A stretch of 64,000 nt of DNA from assembly GCA_023443225.1 (NCBI GenBank), contig JAEZVF010000098.1, positions 147,505-211,504 on the forward strand, given 5' to 3'. The notes beneath the pieces were generated by a model, which made no database searches, was not told the DNA's origin, and was given only the letters and a program-made list of their open reading frames with translations. Source of the DNA: Bacillota bacterium (GTDB lineage Bacteria > Bacillota > Clostridia > Lachnospirales > Lachnospiraceae). The position numbers and the translations under genes were made by a program. This document shows, in pieces, positions 24,314 to 32,641 of the stretch. Numbering within the stretch: the first letter of the stretch is position 1; the number at the start of each line of letters is the position of its first letter.

Positions 24314-25601
24314 GGAATATGAAATAAGAAAAATAGCTAAATATGTAAGAAAGAAATATAACTTGCCAGTACCTATTAAATTTGACAATATAATAGCTGC
24401 AAATAAATGCATTCTTGTTGAAGAAAATATGCGTAGTTTAGGAGATGGGTATACTGACTTTAATAATAAGCCACCTAAAATAGCAATAAATAATCAAGTA
24501 ACATATATTCCCAGGAAAAGGTTTACTATTGCTCATGAATTGGGGCATATATTTATATCTTGGCATGACGATATTACTATCTGCCAAACTGATAATTATA
24601 TGATATCTAAAAACTTGCTTGATATTCAAGAAAGGGAGGCAAATGTTTTTGCCTCTGAGTTATTGTTGCCTGAAGAATGGGTACGAGAACAAATTGATAT
24701 ATATGAAGGACTTCCATTAGATGATTTATTAGGGGTGCTATCTTCTTTGTCAGGCGCTTCGCTATTTGCTTGTTTATATTCATTAGAAAATGTTTTGGAT
24801 TCAGGAAATGTAATTTTACTGAAATCATCAACCTCGGAATATGGTAAAAGGTTCGTTGCAAGGAATACATGTAATACTTGGTTTAGAAGTCTAGACACAG
24901 AAGATGTTTGCGAATGGCTAGCTCAGGAAAAAGCGGTTTACACTATTGGGAGTTATGAACTGATTCATTATCAGCTTTCTAAATGTCCGACTTATAATGA
25001 AATACAGGATGCTTACCAAATATATGAAGAGGACATTGAAGAAACATTATTATTTTTGTCTGGTTACAATATAATAAGTATTTTACATTGTATGAAATCA
25101 ATTATTAATGCATTTGATAATAACTATTATATAGCTATTTATAATAACGATAAATTATTCTTAACGCTTGCTAGTGAAGGTTCTAACTTGAGAGTTGAAT
25201 ATTGCGAGACGCTGAATGAAGCGATGGAATATTGTAAAAATCATTTTGAAGATTATGGTGAAATTACACTTAATAATCGAATGATTATGCTATGGATTAA
25301 GGAACCTATGTATTATGAAAATAATGACTGGGTTAAGAGTACAATTGATTCAAAGCAATTACTTAAAAATATTTTAGCTGAGCTATATATTGGCAATGAC
25401 ATTGTAAAGAATTTACACTGTATAAACGGATTAATAGGTTACGCCAATGGATCGAATAAGGGAGCAGGTAGAACAGATTTATATAATATATTTAAAATGA
25501 GACTGCAAAGTAAGAAGGGCTTAGAAAAATTTATTAAACACAAAGACTTTGATAAGTTTATATCTTTAAGAATAAATGAGATTTTAAATAAACATAATTG
25601 A
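24303..25601 (+). CDS. ImmA/IrrE-family (M78) metallopeptidase with long C-terminal domain
   Basis: A 432-residue protein. The N-terminal zinc peptidase domain carries HELGH at residues 78-82 and the downstream glutamate motif REANVFASELLLPE (Glu112), the signature of ImmA/IrrE proteases, which cleave phage-type repressors or regulators in response to stress. The C-terminal ~250 residues are not recognised. They contain a helical region and a mixed alpha/beta region and may be a sensor or substrate-binding domain. It is the third gene of an overlapping operon with the RNase toxin and its acidic partner. A plausible job is cleavage of that partner, which would release the toxin. Codon use is AT-rich like the rest of the island. 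Confidence 0.85.
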   Translation: MENKEYEIRKIAKYVRKKYNLPVPIKFDNIIAANKCILVEENMRSLGDGYTDFNNKPPKIAINNQVTYIPRKRFTIAHELGHIFISWHDDITICQTDNYMISKNLLDIQEREANVFASELLLPEEWVREQIDIYEGLPLDDLLGVLSSLSGASLFACLYSLENVLDSGNVILLKSSTSEYGKRFVARNTCNTWFRSLDTEDVCEWLAQEKAVYTIGSYELIHYQLSKCPTYNEIQDAYQIYEEDIEETLLFLSGYNIISILHCMKSIINAFDNNYYIAIYNNDKLFLTLASEGSNLRVEYCETLNEAMEYCKNHFEDYGEITLNNRMIMLWIKEPMYYENNDWVKSTIDSKQLLKNILAELYIGNDIVKNLHCINGLIGYANGSNKGAGRTDLYNIFKMRLQSKKGLEKFIKHKDFDKFISLRINEILNKHN

Positions 25602-25733
25602 CTTAAGTAATTAATATTTATTAGGTATAAATTTTAGGAAGTTGTGAAAGCATAGTAGAGAAAGTTCTGATATTACTTTTTTATCACAGACTTCACAAAA
25701 TGTTATGTACATTATCAGCATATACACTATAGA

Positions 25734-26097
25734 GTGGCATTGGCATCTAAGCGTGTTATTCTTTTGAATGAGGATATGTTTACCTATCTCGGTGTAATAA
25801 AACAGAATGCAGATAATATGGGACTAGGGAAGTCAGATGATTATGTGTTTCGTCTGCCAGATGGGAAGCCGATTTCAAGGTATAGGGTAACAGGTGAATT
25901 AAATATGATACAAGAAAGAATGAAAAATGATGGCTATAATATAAAGCATATTACATGTCATGCGCTTCGTCATACATACTCGACAAGGACCACTGAAAAT
26001 GGTGTTACATATTAGAACCTGAAGGGATTGCTAGGGCATTCGCATGTCACGATGGATTTATATATATGTTACGGATGAAGTGAAACGTTCAGAATGA
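25734..26097 (+). pseudogene. Tyrosine recombinase (phage/ICE integrase), 3' remnant
   Basis: Only the end of the catalytic domain remains. It includes ITCHALRHTYSTR (His-x-x-Arg box II) and, after an in-frame TAG at 26013-26015, LKGLLGHSHVTMDLY with the GH and catalytic Tyr. A further frameshift follows: the expected C-terminal VTDEVKRSE is read from 26068 in another frame, ending at 26097. The N-terminal arm-binding and core-binding parts are absent. Three independent lesions make it non-functional. It shows that the island derives from an integrated mobile element. 25602-25733 and 26098-26253 hold nothing else I can identify except a terminator. Confidence 0.85.
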
Positions 26098-26121
26098 AAA
26101 AAATAAATTGTGTATTTTGGG

Positions 26122-26150
26122 AAAAGGACTGGAAACTGTAGTCCTTTTTA
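26122..26150 (+). terminator. Intrinsic terminator after the integrase remnant
   Basis: AAAAGGACT paired with AGTCCTTTT around a 9-nt loop, ending in a run of five T. The orientation suits the recombinase gene. Confidence 0.75.
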
Positions 26151-26253
26151 AGTGCAAGAATAAGCAATAAAATGTAAAATAATTGGCATTGATGTCTGAG
26201 AATATAAAGGCTGTCTGATATACTTTATTTATACAAAAGAAAGAAGGATAGGC

Positions 26254-27618
26254 ATGGTAAGGATAGAGTTTAAGAGAGAGTTAAAAACATTACTATACTA
26301 TATCAGAAATTATGGAAGTGAGCACACAAAAGATACTTTTGACTTTAATAAAGGTCAATTTGTGACTACTGATGCTCAACATAAATTTATGGAAGAAACA
26401 CACAAAGGATTTTTATTAGCACAGGATAGATTAATAGAGCTATTAACTATTTCACTTAAAGAAAAAAAGGATTTAAAAAATAACAATAAGATAATTAACC
26501 GCAGTAAGGTTGTAATTAACAAAGATATTGTGATTGAAAAAAATAAAAATGACTTAATTACTATTACATATCAGGAAAAAGTTTTAAGAAGCATTGCAGA
26601 TACAATTGCATGGAAGATGATAGGGAGAGATATTACAACTGCAAGGAGATTGTATGCCGGAGAAGAAGTTATTGATATTACTAATTCTAACATTGAATCG
26701 TGTATTAGATCGGTTAATGCAATAATGCAGGAAGATTCAGCTAATATGGCTCTAATAAGTGACTTAACCTCTTTTATACAAGTAGGTGATATATTGAGCT
26801 ATAATTATAAACAGAAGGCTCTTGAAATATTTGAAGTTAAGGAAGGAAAAGTAAATGGAGAAATACTGGATATTTTAAAAACATTTATGAGTAATAAATG
26901 TAAATATTCTTTAGCAAAGTCTTTAGAATTAAAAGATCATAATTTTCATAAACAATTTGATAGAGTAATTAAGCAGGCTGATAAGGATTCATCTGTAATG
27001 AAAACCATTGAAACAGGAGAAGGTACGGATTTATATACAGGGTTGAATGTTAAAATACCTAAAGAAGCAATTGTAGTCGATGATTATACAGACATATTTA
27101 ATCCTTTAATTGAAAAGGCACACAAAAAAGGTTGGTCAATTGAAGTAATTGATAATTGCTTGTTAATAGGTGTTTATTTTATAAAGAAAATGCCAAGCAG
27201 TGCATTTGAAGCTTGGATAGAGCCCTTTGATCGTATTACCCCTACATATGATTTCCGATATTCATTTAATTTGCCTACAAATTGTCCGCTATTTGCACAC
27301 GATATTTATGATAACTATTTAATAGATATTGCATTAGGCGATATCGTTATTAAAATGGCGGTTGCAATGGATGATTTTTTGACATTATGTAATAAGGCAG
27401 GACTTAATTATAAATGGTTGTCCAAAAAAGAAACGGCTAGAATAAATTCTAATGTACCTACATCAAATAGAATATTTGAATTAGATGGAAGAGGCATTGA
27501 ACTTATTATAGGTGATAAAAATTTATATTTAGGTGATGGTACTATATTAAGAATGTTTAGCATGTTTACTAAACCGGAATCAGCCATTGATTTGCTGAAA
27601 GAATCGTTAAACTATTAA
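26254..27618 (+). CDS. Orphan protein with PD-(D/E)XK nuclease-like core
   Basis: A 454-residue protein of no named family that I recognise. Residues 177-199 read VGDI, then a short hydrophilic loop, then FEVKEGK (Asp179, Glu194, Lys196). This is the classical D...E-x-K strand-turn-strand of PD-(D/E)XK nucleases, with the extra Gly-Lys often seen in restriction-like enzymes. Before it is a helical domain, and after it a long C-terminal domain with no motif I recognise. AAGGATAGG lies upstream of the ATG. Base composition is AT-rich like its island neighbours. A defence nuclease, phage exclusion protein or mobile-element nuclease are all possible. No partner methyltransferase or helicase is present. 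Confidence 0.72.
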   Translation: MVRIEFKRELKTLLYYIRNYGSEHTKDTFDFNKGQFVTTDAQHKFMEETHKGFLLAQDRLIELLTISLKEKKDLKNNNKIINRSKVVINKDIVIEKNKNDLITITYQEKVLRSIADTIAWKMIGRDITTARRLYAGEEVIDITNSNIESCIRSVNAIMQEDSANMALISDLTSFIQVGDILSYNYKQKALEIFEVKEGKVNGEILDILKTFMSNKCKYSLAKSLELKDHNFHKQFDRVIKQADKDSSVMKTIETGEGTDLYTGLNVKIPKEAIVVDDYTDIFNPLIEKAHKKGWSIEVIDNCLLIGVYFIKKMPSSAFEAWIEPFDRITPTYDFRYSFNLPTNCPLFAHDIYDNYLIDIALGDIVIKMAVAMDDFLTLCNKAGLNYKWLSKKETARINSNVPTSNRIFELDGRGIELIIGDKNLYLGDGTILRMFSMFTKPESAIDLLKESLNY

Positions 27619-27845
27619 TTTCTGACTCAACTCGGTATTTTCTAGCTTAATGTAGAGGTATAACATGGTACTGATTTCCCCACGGGTAGTTCAGTTTACT
27701 ATTGTGAAGAAATAACCAAAACATAACCCAAAATAGGAAGAATAAGTATTTACTTATGACAGATTCTATGATAAAATAATCAAAAGTTTGCAATCAGCGT
27801 ATCGCTGAGCATTTATTCCTCACATTCCATGAATGGAGGATTCTT

Positions 27846-28850
27846 ATGTCCCACAAAAAACAAATCTATGTAATCATCTTATTAAGTCTTTCTCTTATCT
27901 TATTTTCTTTACCAATTCAGACTATTTCTGCAAAGACATCCAATTCTATTGAATTCCTAGTGCTCTCACAATATGAATTAAATCTTGATATCGGTAACCA
28001 ATACTACATTATTGCGATAGCATCAGATGGAAAGCTGCCCGTTTGGACAAGCAGCAGTTCTAAGATTGCCTCTGTTAATAGCTTAGGAAAAGTAACTGCA
28101 AAAAAGGCAGGGACCGCCATTCTAACTGCCAAAACAAAAGATGCTAAGGCTACCTGTAAAGTTACTGTTAGTAAAACAAAGATATCTATTGGTAATGTAG
28201 CTTCTATTGAGCGTGGAGAGACTCACAAGCTCACCGCTTCCACCTCAAACAATTCTAAGGTCACTTGGAAAAGCAGTAAAAAGAGCATCGCTACCATCGA
28301 TGAAAATGGAATAGTAACTGCTATAAAACCAGGCGATACTACCATTACCGCCTCTGCCGATGGGAGCAAAGCCACCTGTAAATTCACAGTGAAATCTCCC
28401 GCCCTCCAATTAAACAAAACCAAAATCACTTTATACCGTTCTCAAACTGCAAAACTAACTGCAACGGTATCATCTTCAGTTAATCCAACTTGGAAAACGA
28501 ATAAAAAGAGTGTTGCAGTTGTAGATGAAGCTGGAACAATTACAGCGGTAAAGCATGGAACAGCTACCATCACAGCCACCGTTGATGGGGTATCAAAAAC
28601 CTGCGAAGTAGTTGTTGCACAGCCTACTATTACATTGGATACTTTAGAGTGTTATCTTAAAAAAGGTGATACAGCAACAATTACTGCAAATGTATCTTCT
28701 GGCAATTCACCCAAGTGGTCTACCAGTAATATAGGCGTTGCAACAGTGGATGCGACAGGTACAGTTACTGCCTTAAAAAAGGGCAGGGCATACATATATG
28801 CAGCCGAAGACGGAGTTAAAGTACGATGTATCTTACATGTAACTGAATAA
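27846..28850 (+). CDS. Secreted protein with four bacterial Ig-like (Big_2) domains
   Basis: A 334-residue protein. A signal peptide (about 1-30, LSLSLILFSLPIQTISA) is followed by four tandem bacterial Ig-like domains. Each has the W-(K/T/S)-(S/T)-(S/N) strand and the A-V/T-V/I-D-x-x-G-x-(V/I)-T-A turn, for example TWKSSKKSIATIDENGIVTA. No LPXTG motif or catalytic domain is seen, so it is a surface or secreted adhesion or scaffold module. GGAGG precedes the ATG. It lies at the right border of the accessory island. A second Big_2-type protein is encoded at 51753. Confidence 0.88.
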   Translation: MSHKKQIYVIILLSLSLILFSLPIQTISAKTSNSIEFLVLSQYELNLDIGNQYYIIAIASDGKLPVWTSSSSKIASVNSLGKVTAKKAGTAILTAKTKDAKATCKVTVSKTKISIGNVASIERGETHKLTASTSNNSKVTWKSSKKSIATIDENGIVTAIKPGDTTITASADGSKATCKFTVKSPALQLNKTKITLYRSQTAKLTATVSSSVNPTWKTNKKSVAVVDEAGTITAVKHGTATITATVDGVSKTCEVVVAQPTITLDTLECYLKKGDTATITANVSSGNSPKWSTSNIGVATVDATGTVTALKKGRAYIYAAEDGVKVRCILHVTE

Positions 28851-28913
28851 TTAACTTCAATGGAATAAATGCAGCAAACTTTTTGTAATAGATATAATAA
28901 AGGCATGGAGTAA

Positions 28914-29378
28914 CTAAATAGATACCGGAATAGAAATCCGTGTAAGCAGTTCACTGGCCGGCCGGTTTTCATCATTTAAATAATAATTGTAGATCTCCCC
29001 TTGTTGTTTGTAACCATGCTCCGCTATCCACTGCATAATATCCATCATTAATGGATCAGATTCCTCATAAGCACCTAAGAAGATACCTGACGCAAGCTTT
29101 TGTGCTGGAATCGCATGACCGATAATTTCACCATTTCCCGGAATCAGTTTTGGCACAGGAAAACCCATTTCGACGTCAAGATTTTCAAGATCTGCATTGT
29201 GATAACATACAAATGGTCCATCCGAAAGTAGCAGATTGTTTTGTGTTGCATACTCCATAATTTTTGTATAAGCTTGTTCAGCAGTCTTTGGATAATCGAT
29301 AAAATTAATCATAGTGCGGACAGAAAGAACATATTGCTCCGCCTGCTCATATAAAGTGATTTTAGAAATGATTGGCAT
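28914..29378 (-). CDS. GyrI-like small-molecule-binding domain protein
   Basis: A 154-residue stand-alone effector-binding domain of the GyrI/AraC-effector (SOUL-like) type. Visible are VLSVRTMINFIDYP early, the GPFVCYHNAD strand, IIGHAIPAQKLASGIFLGAYEES in the second repeat, and a YNYYLNDENRPASELLTRI C-terminal signature. Such proteins bind hydrophobic or cationic small molecules, act as gyrase inhibitors or sense drugs. GGAGG lies seven bases before the ATG. It is a single gene, with no DNA-binding partner beside it. Confidence 0.8.
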   Translation of the reverse strand: MPIISKITLYEQAEQYVLSVRTMINFIDYPKTAEQAYTKIMEYATQNNLLLSDGPFVCYHNADLENLDVEMGFPVPKLIPGNGEIIGHAIPAQKLASGIFLGAYEESDPLMMDIMQWIAEHGYKQQGEIYNYYLNDENRPASELLTRISIPVSI

Positions 29379-29506
29379 AGTATTACCTCCACATTGTTTT
29401 TTTGTTTACCAGGGGATGGAAATACATCCTTTTGTTTTCTGATATATAGAGAATAACATGGAAATACCTTTCTCGCTTGTCCCACGATGCCCTTTTTTCT
29501 TGATTC

Positions 29507-29938
29507 TTATTCTTTTTCAATTAAAGTAAATTCATACCATTCCCCTGCATCCATTGTAAGAGTATCTAAACGTAAGGTCTCACCATCTTTAATTACAAAT
29601 TTAGTTTGTTTTGAACCAAGATCAATACCATTTTCACTATTAGAAAGCGGTATGGAAGTAGAAATAGTTATAGAACTTTCATCAATTTTAACCACTTTAA
29701 ATTCCCTCAATAAGTAATCTTTATTTCCTTCAAGGGGGATTGCATACGTTTCATATAATGTTATATTTTCATAGTCGAATTCTTCTTCTGGATAATCAAT
29801 ATCTTGATCTGACCATGAATCGACTACTATATGAAGGCTGTAGTTACTTTCTTTTGATGGGGATAAAAGCAATAGTATAGTGACTACTACGACAACTACG
29901 ACAACTAAGACAAAACTAGATATTATGATTTTTTTCAT
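29507..29938 (-). CDS. Membrane-anchored or secreted hypothetical protein with poly-Val helix
   Basis: A 143-residue protein. The N-terminal helix MKKIIISSFVLVVVVVVVVT has eight valines encoded by a repetitive GTN tract (29880-29912), then an exposed domain with no recognised motif. The ATG at 29938 is chosen because AAAGGG lies 7 nt upstream; a start 11 codons earlier has no ribosome site. It could be a signal anchor with an extracytoplasmic all-beta domain. Function is unknown. Confidence 0.6.
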   Translation of the reverse strand: MKKIIISSFVLVVVVVVVVTILLLLSPSKESNYSLHIVVDSWSDQDIDYPEEEFDYENITLYETYAIPLEGNKDYLLREFKVVKIDESSITISTSIPLSNSENGIDLGSKQTKFVIKDGETLRLDTLTMDAGEWYEFTLIEKE

Positions 29939-30008
29939 ATCTAAACCCTTTCTTTTTCTGGAATTAATCAAACACCTTTTCTATGTAATGTATTTAAGGA
30001 CGGTGGAT

Positions 30009-30806
30009 CTATTTTTTATATGTTACGGTTGTTACTTTGCTGGCTTTTTTACCTATAAGATAAAAGAAGTGTCCAATTGGCTTTTTATAGAAGGGAACTT
30101 TAATGGCAATATCATAGGCAGATTTTGCTCTTCTTTCATCCGACCAGTGATTCCCATCTTCTGTTTCATACTCTGTTCCTTTGACGTAACCTAGGCTCAT
30201 GCCTCGAAACAGATTATAGGGAATGAGTATCCCAATCTTTGGTGCATGCAATTTACCAGATTCTATGTCTTTGTAGAATCTTAATGCTTTCTTTTTTATT
30301 TTAAGGCTAGCTTTTGCGCCTACTTTATAATCATTCCAACTAGTGGTTGCAAGGGGTAATTTGTAACACCGATTATATCCAATAGACGCTAATGTTCCTA
30401 CCATATAATCAACAGTTTTATTTGCAAAGACTCCACCAGTAGTAGAAACAACAATAGCTTTATTCTTAAAGAAATGGGGTCTGTGCATAAAAAAGCATAA
30501 ATGATCAATAAAATTTTTGGCCATAGCATTAGGAGCCATATTAAAGGTAGTAGCCCCTAAAATGATCCCATCACTATGTTCCATTTTATGAATTACACCT
30601 TTCATAATATCATAATGTGGGCAGAAGCTCATTCCCTTACGAAAACACATACTACAACCTAAACAGAAAGGTAAATTTAGTTCGTTGACATGTATTTCTT
30701 CAAATACAACATCAGTATCTATTTGCCGAATCACATTACGTATTTCACACATAGCAGTCCAGGTATTCCCTTTGTGGGGTGAAGCATTCACCATCAATAT
30801 TCTCAT
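30009..30806 (-). CDS. Flavodoxin-like NAD(P)H-dependent FMN oxidoreductase
   Basis: A 265-residue flavoprotein. The N-terminal flavodoxin-like fold starts MRILMVNASPHKGNTW, the phosphate-binding loop for FMN. It is followed by CLGCSMCFRKGMSFCPHYD, a cysteine-rich stretch typical of the iron-sulfur flavoprotein/NADPH-dependent FMN reductase family. GATTFNMAPNAMAKNFIDH is the second flavin-contact region. The C-terminal ~70 residues are basic and family-specific. The ATG at 30806 has GGAGG at ideal spacing; an ATG at 30818 overlaps it. It is encoded downstream of a TetR gene on the same strand and probably controlled by it. Confidence 0.85.
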   Translation of the reverse strand: MRILMVNASPHKGNTWTAMCEIRNVIRQIDTDVVFEEIHVNELNLPFCLGCSMCFRKGMSFCPHYDIMKGVIHKMEHSDGIILGATTFNMAPNAMAKNFIDHLCFFMHRPHFFKNKAIVVSTTGGVFANKTVDYMVGTLASIGYNRCYKLPLATTSWNDYKVGAKASLKIKKKALRFYKDIESGKLHAPKIGILIPYNLFRGMSLGYVKGTEYETEDGNHWSDERRAKSAYDIAIKVPFYKKPIGHFFYLIGKKASKVTTVTYKK

Positions 30807-30858
30807 TCTTACCTCCATTCGATTGCCAACTCAAATGACTCCTCATGCATATGTGATA

Positions 30859-31419
30859 TCACCGATACATTGTATCGATCAGAAGATCAATAAATGCATC
30901 TCTTTCTTCCTTATCATTATAATCAAGACCAAGACTTTCTTTTGTAACGTCCTTTCGCAAAAACATTCCTTGAAGAATCAGTGTAAAGCAATAAGTTAGA
31001 GTTTTAATGTTCTCTTTCTTAGTATGGAATGTGGTCAGAAACCCAAGCACGGTTTTCATGGTATTATCCATAATCTTGGGATGATCTAGATCCCCTAGTA
31101 TAGAAATTCTGGATACCTCTGGGTTTGCCATCAGAAAGTCCATTACCTGTTTGGATACTTCTTTTAATCTGTCAATCTCATTCAATTCATGAGTGATCTC
31201 CGGGTGGAATACCGAAATGACATTAGCAATGATTCTTTGCACGCAAATTTCAATTAATTTATCTTTAGTCCCAAAATGGTAATTGATGAGTCCAGTTCCG
31301 ATTCCCACCTTCTCAGCAATAGTTCGTATTGTAATTTTCTCTGTATTGCCATTGCTCTTTTGTATGAGATCAATGGTTGTTTCGATGATTCTTTCTTTTA
31401 CATTATCTGATTTTCTCAT
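30859..31419 (-). CDS. TetR family transcriptional regulator
   Basis: A repressor of about 186 residues. The N-terminal TetR helix-turn-helix reads KERIIETTIDLIQKS and ITIRTIAEKVGIGTGLINYHFGTKDKLIE. The C-terminal ligand-binding domain is helical and variable. The start is uncertain: ATG 31419 and GTG 31431 are both in frame, and neither has a strong ribosome site. It lies 52 nt upstream of the flavodoxin-like oxidoreductase gene and likely regulates it together with itself. The ligand cannot be predicted. Confidence 0.88.
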   Translation of the reverse strand: MRKSDNVKERIIETTIDLIQKSNGNTEKITIRTIAEKVGIGTGLINYHFGTKDKLIEICVQRIIANVISVFHPEITHELNEIDRLKEVSKQVMDFLMANPEVSRISILGDLDHPKIMDNTMKTVLGFLTTFHTKKENIKTLTYCFTLILQGMFLRKDVTKESLGLDYNDKEERDAFIDLLIDTMYR

Positions 31420-31587
31420 ATACTTTCTCACTTTTCTTGAACGTTGTTCAACTAAATTATAAACTATTTTAAAAAAATGTCAATAAAACTGATATAAAAA
31501 ATTCTAAAGGAAATATGACATTTTAAGTCGATTATGTTATAATGAAAACCGCATTCTAATCAAGACAGAATGCGGTTAGGAGTTAGA

Positions 31588-32529
31588 ATGGAAAATATTA
31601 TTTATAGTTTAAACGCCACCACCCCGGTCTTTCTTACCATAGTTATTGGCTATGTATTAAAAAGGACAGGTATGTTTCAAGGGAATTTTATTTCTGTTGC
31701 AAACAAATTTAACTTTAATGTAACCTTACCGGCATTATTGTTTCAAGATATTTCAAGGACCGATATCCGGGAGTCTTTTGATCTTAAGTTCATGGCCTTT
31801 TGTGCGATAGTGACTACGATTTGTTTCTGGTCAATTTGGGGGATAACAAAAATGGTTATGAAGGATAAGTCGATGATCGGAGCATTTGTACAGGCATCCT
31901 TTCGGGGAAGTGCAGCTGTACTAGGAATTGCATTGATTCAGAACGTTTACGGTAATTCTGTTATGGCACCGCTTATGATAGTTAGTTCGGTTCCCCTTTA
32001 TAATATCTATTCAGTCATTGTATTAACGTATGAAGCATCCAATGAAGACGAAAAGAAAATTAAGAATGCGTTCATTAATATCTGCAAAAATCCAATCATA
32101 ATCGGAATCGCATTAGGGGCAGCAGCTTCCTTGTTACATCTAGAGTTTCCGGTAATTATAGATAAAACAATTAGTAATATGGCTTCCATTGCCACACCTT
32201 TGGCTCTGATTGTTATTGGAGCTGGTTTCGAAGGAAAAAAGGCTTTGGCAAAATTAAAGCCAACCATGATAGCAAGTTTTATTAAGTTAATCCTGCAAAC
32301 GGCAGTATTTCTTCCAATAGCAGCATGGATGGGATTCCGGGGAGAAAAATTGCTTTGCCTGATCATAATGTTAGCAGCACCAACGACGGTAAGCTGTTAC
32401 ATTATGGCTAGGGATATGGAGAATGACGAGGTACTAACATCCAGTGTTATAGTTGCAACAACCTTGTTCTCTGCATTTACCGTTACCGGCTGGATCTATA
32501 TTACAAAAGCACTTGGCTTAATCGGATAA
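31588..32529 (+). CDS. AEC family transporter (auxin efflux carrier-like permease)
   Basis: A 313-residue integral membrane protein with about ten helices in two inverted halves, starting NATTPVFLTIVIGYVLKRTGMF and containing FNFNVTLPALLFQDIS, a hallmark of AEC permeases. Bacterial members export or import malate and other organic acids. The ATG at 31588 follows AGGAG at 31579-31583; an earlier ATG at 31570 lacks a site. It is divergent from the TetR gene at 31419, which may regulate it. A long hairpin follows the gene. Confidence 0.87.
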   Translation: MENIIYSLNATTPVFLTIVIGYVLKRTGMFQGNFISVANKFNFNVTLPALLFQDISRTDIRESFDLKFMAFCAIVTTICFWSIWGITKMVMKDKSMIGAFVQASFRGSAAVLGIALIQNVYGNSVMAPLMIVSSVPLYNIYSVIVLTYEASNEDEKKIKNAFINICKNPIIIGIALGAAASLLHLEFPVIIDKTISNMASIATPLALIVIGAGFEGKKALAKLKPTMIASFIKLILQTAVFLPIAAWMGFRGEKLLCLIIMLAAPTTVSCYIMARDMENDEVLTSSVIVATTLFSAFTVTGWIYITKALGLIG

Positions 32530-32561
32530 TTGTTTCAGATACCCGAGTGATAAGAAATCTA

Positions 32562-32638
32562 AAAAGACAGCTTCAAAATCATAGTGCATGAACCAGTATT
32601 GTGGATTCATGCACTTCTGATTTTGAAGCTGTCTTTTA
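32562..32638. terminator. Long bidirectional hairpin between convergent genes
   Basis: An outer stem of about 20 bp (32562-32581 with 32619-32638) plus an inner 8-bp stem (TGCATGAA/TTCATGCA) form a ~77-nt hairpin. It is flanked by A on the left and ends in TTTT on the right, so it can terminate transcription in both directions. Confidence 0.78.
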
Positions 32639-32641
32639 ACC

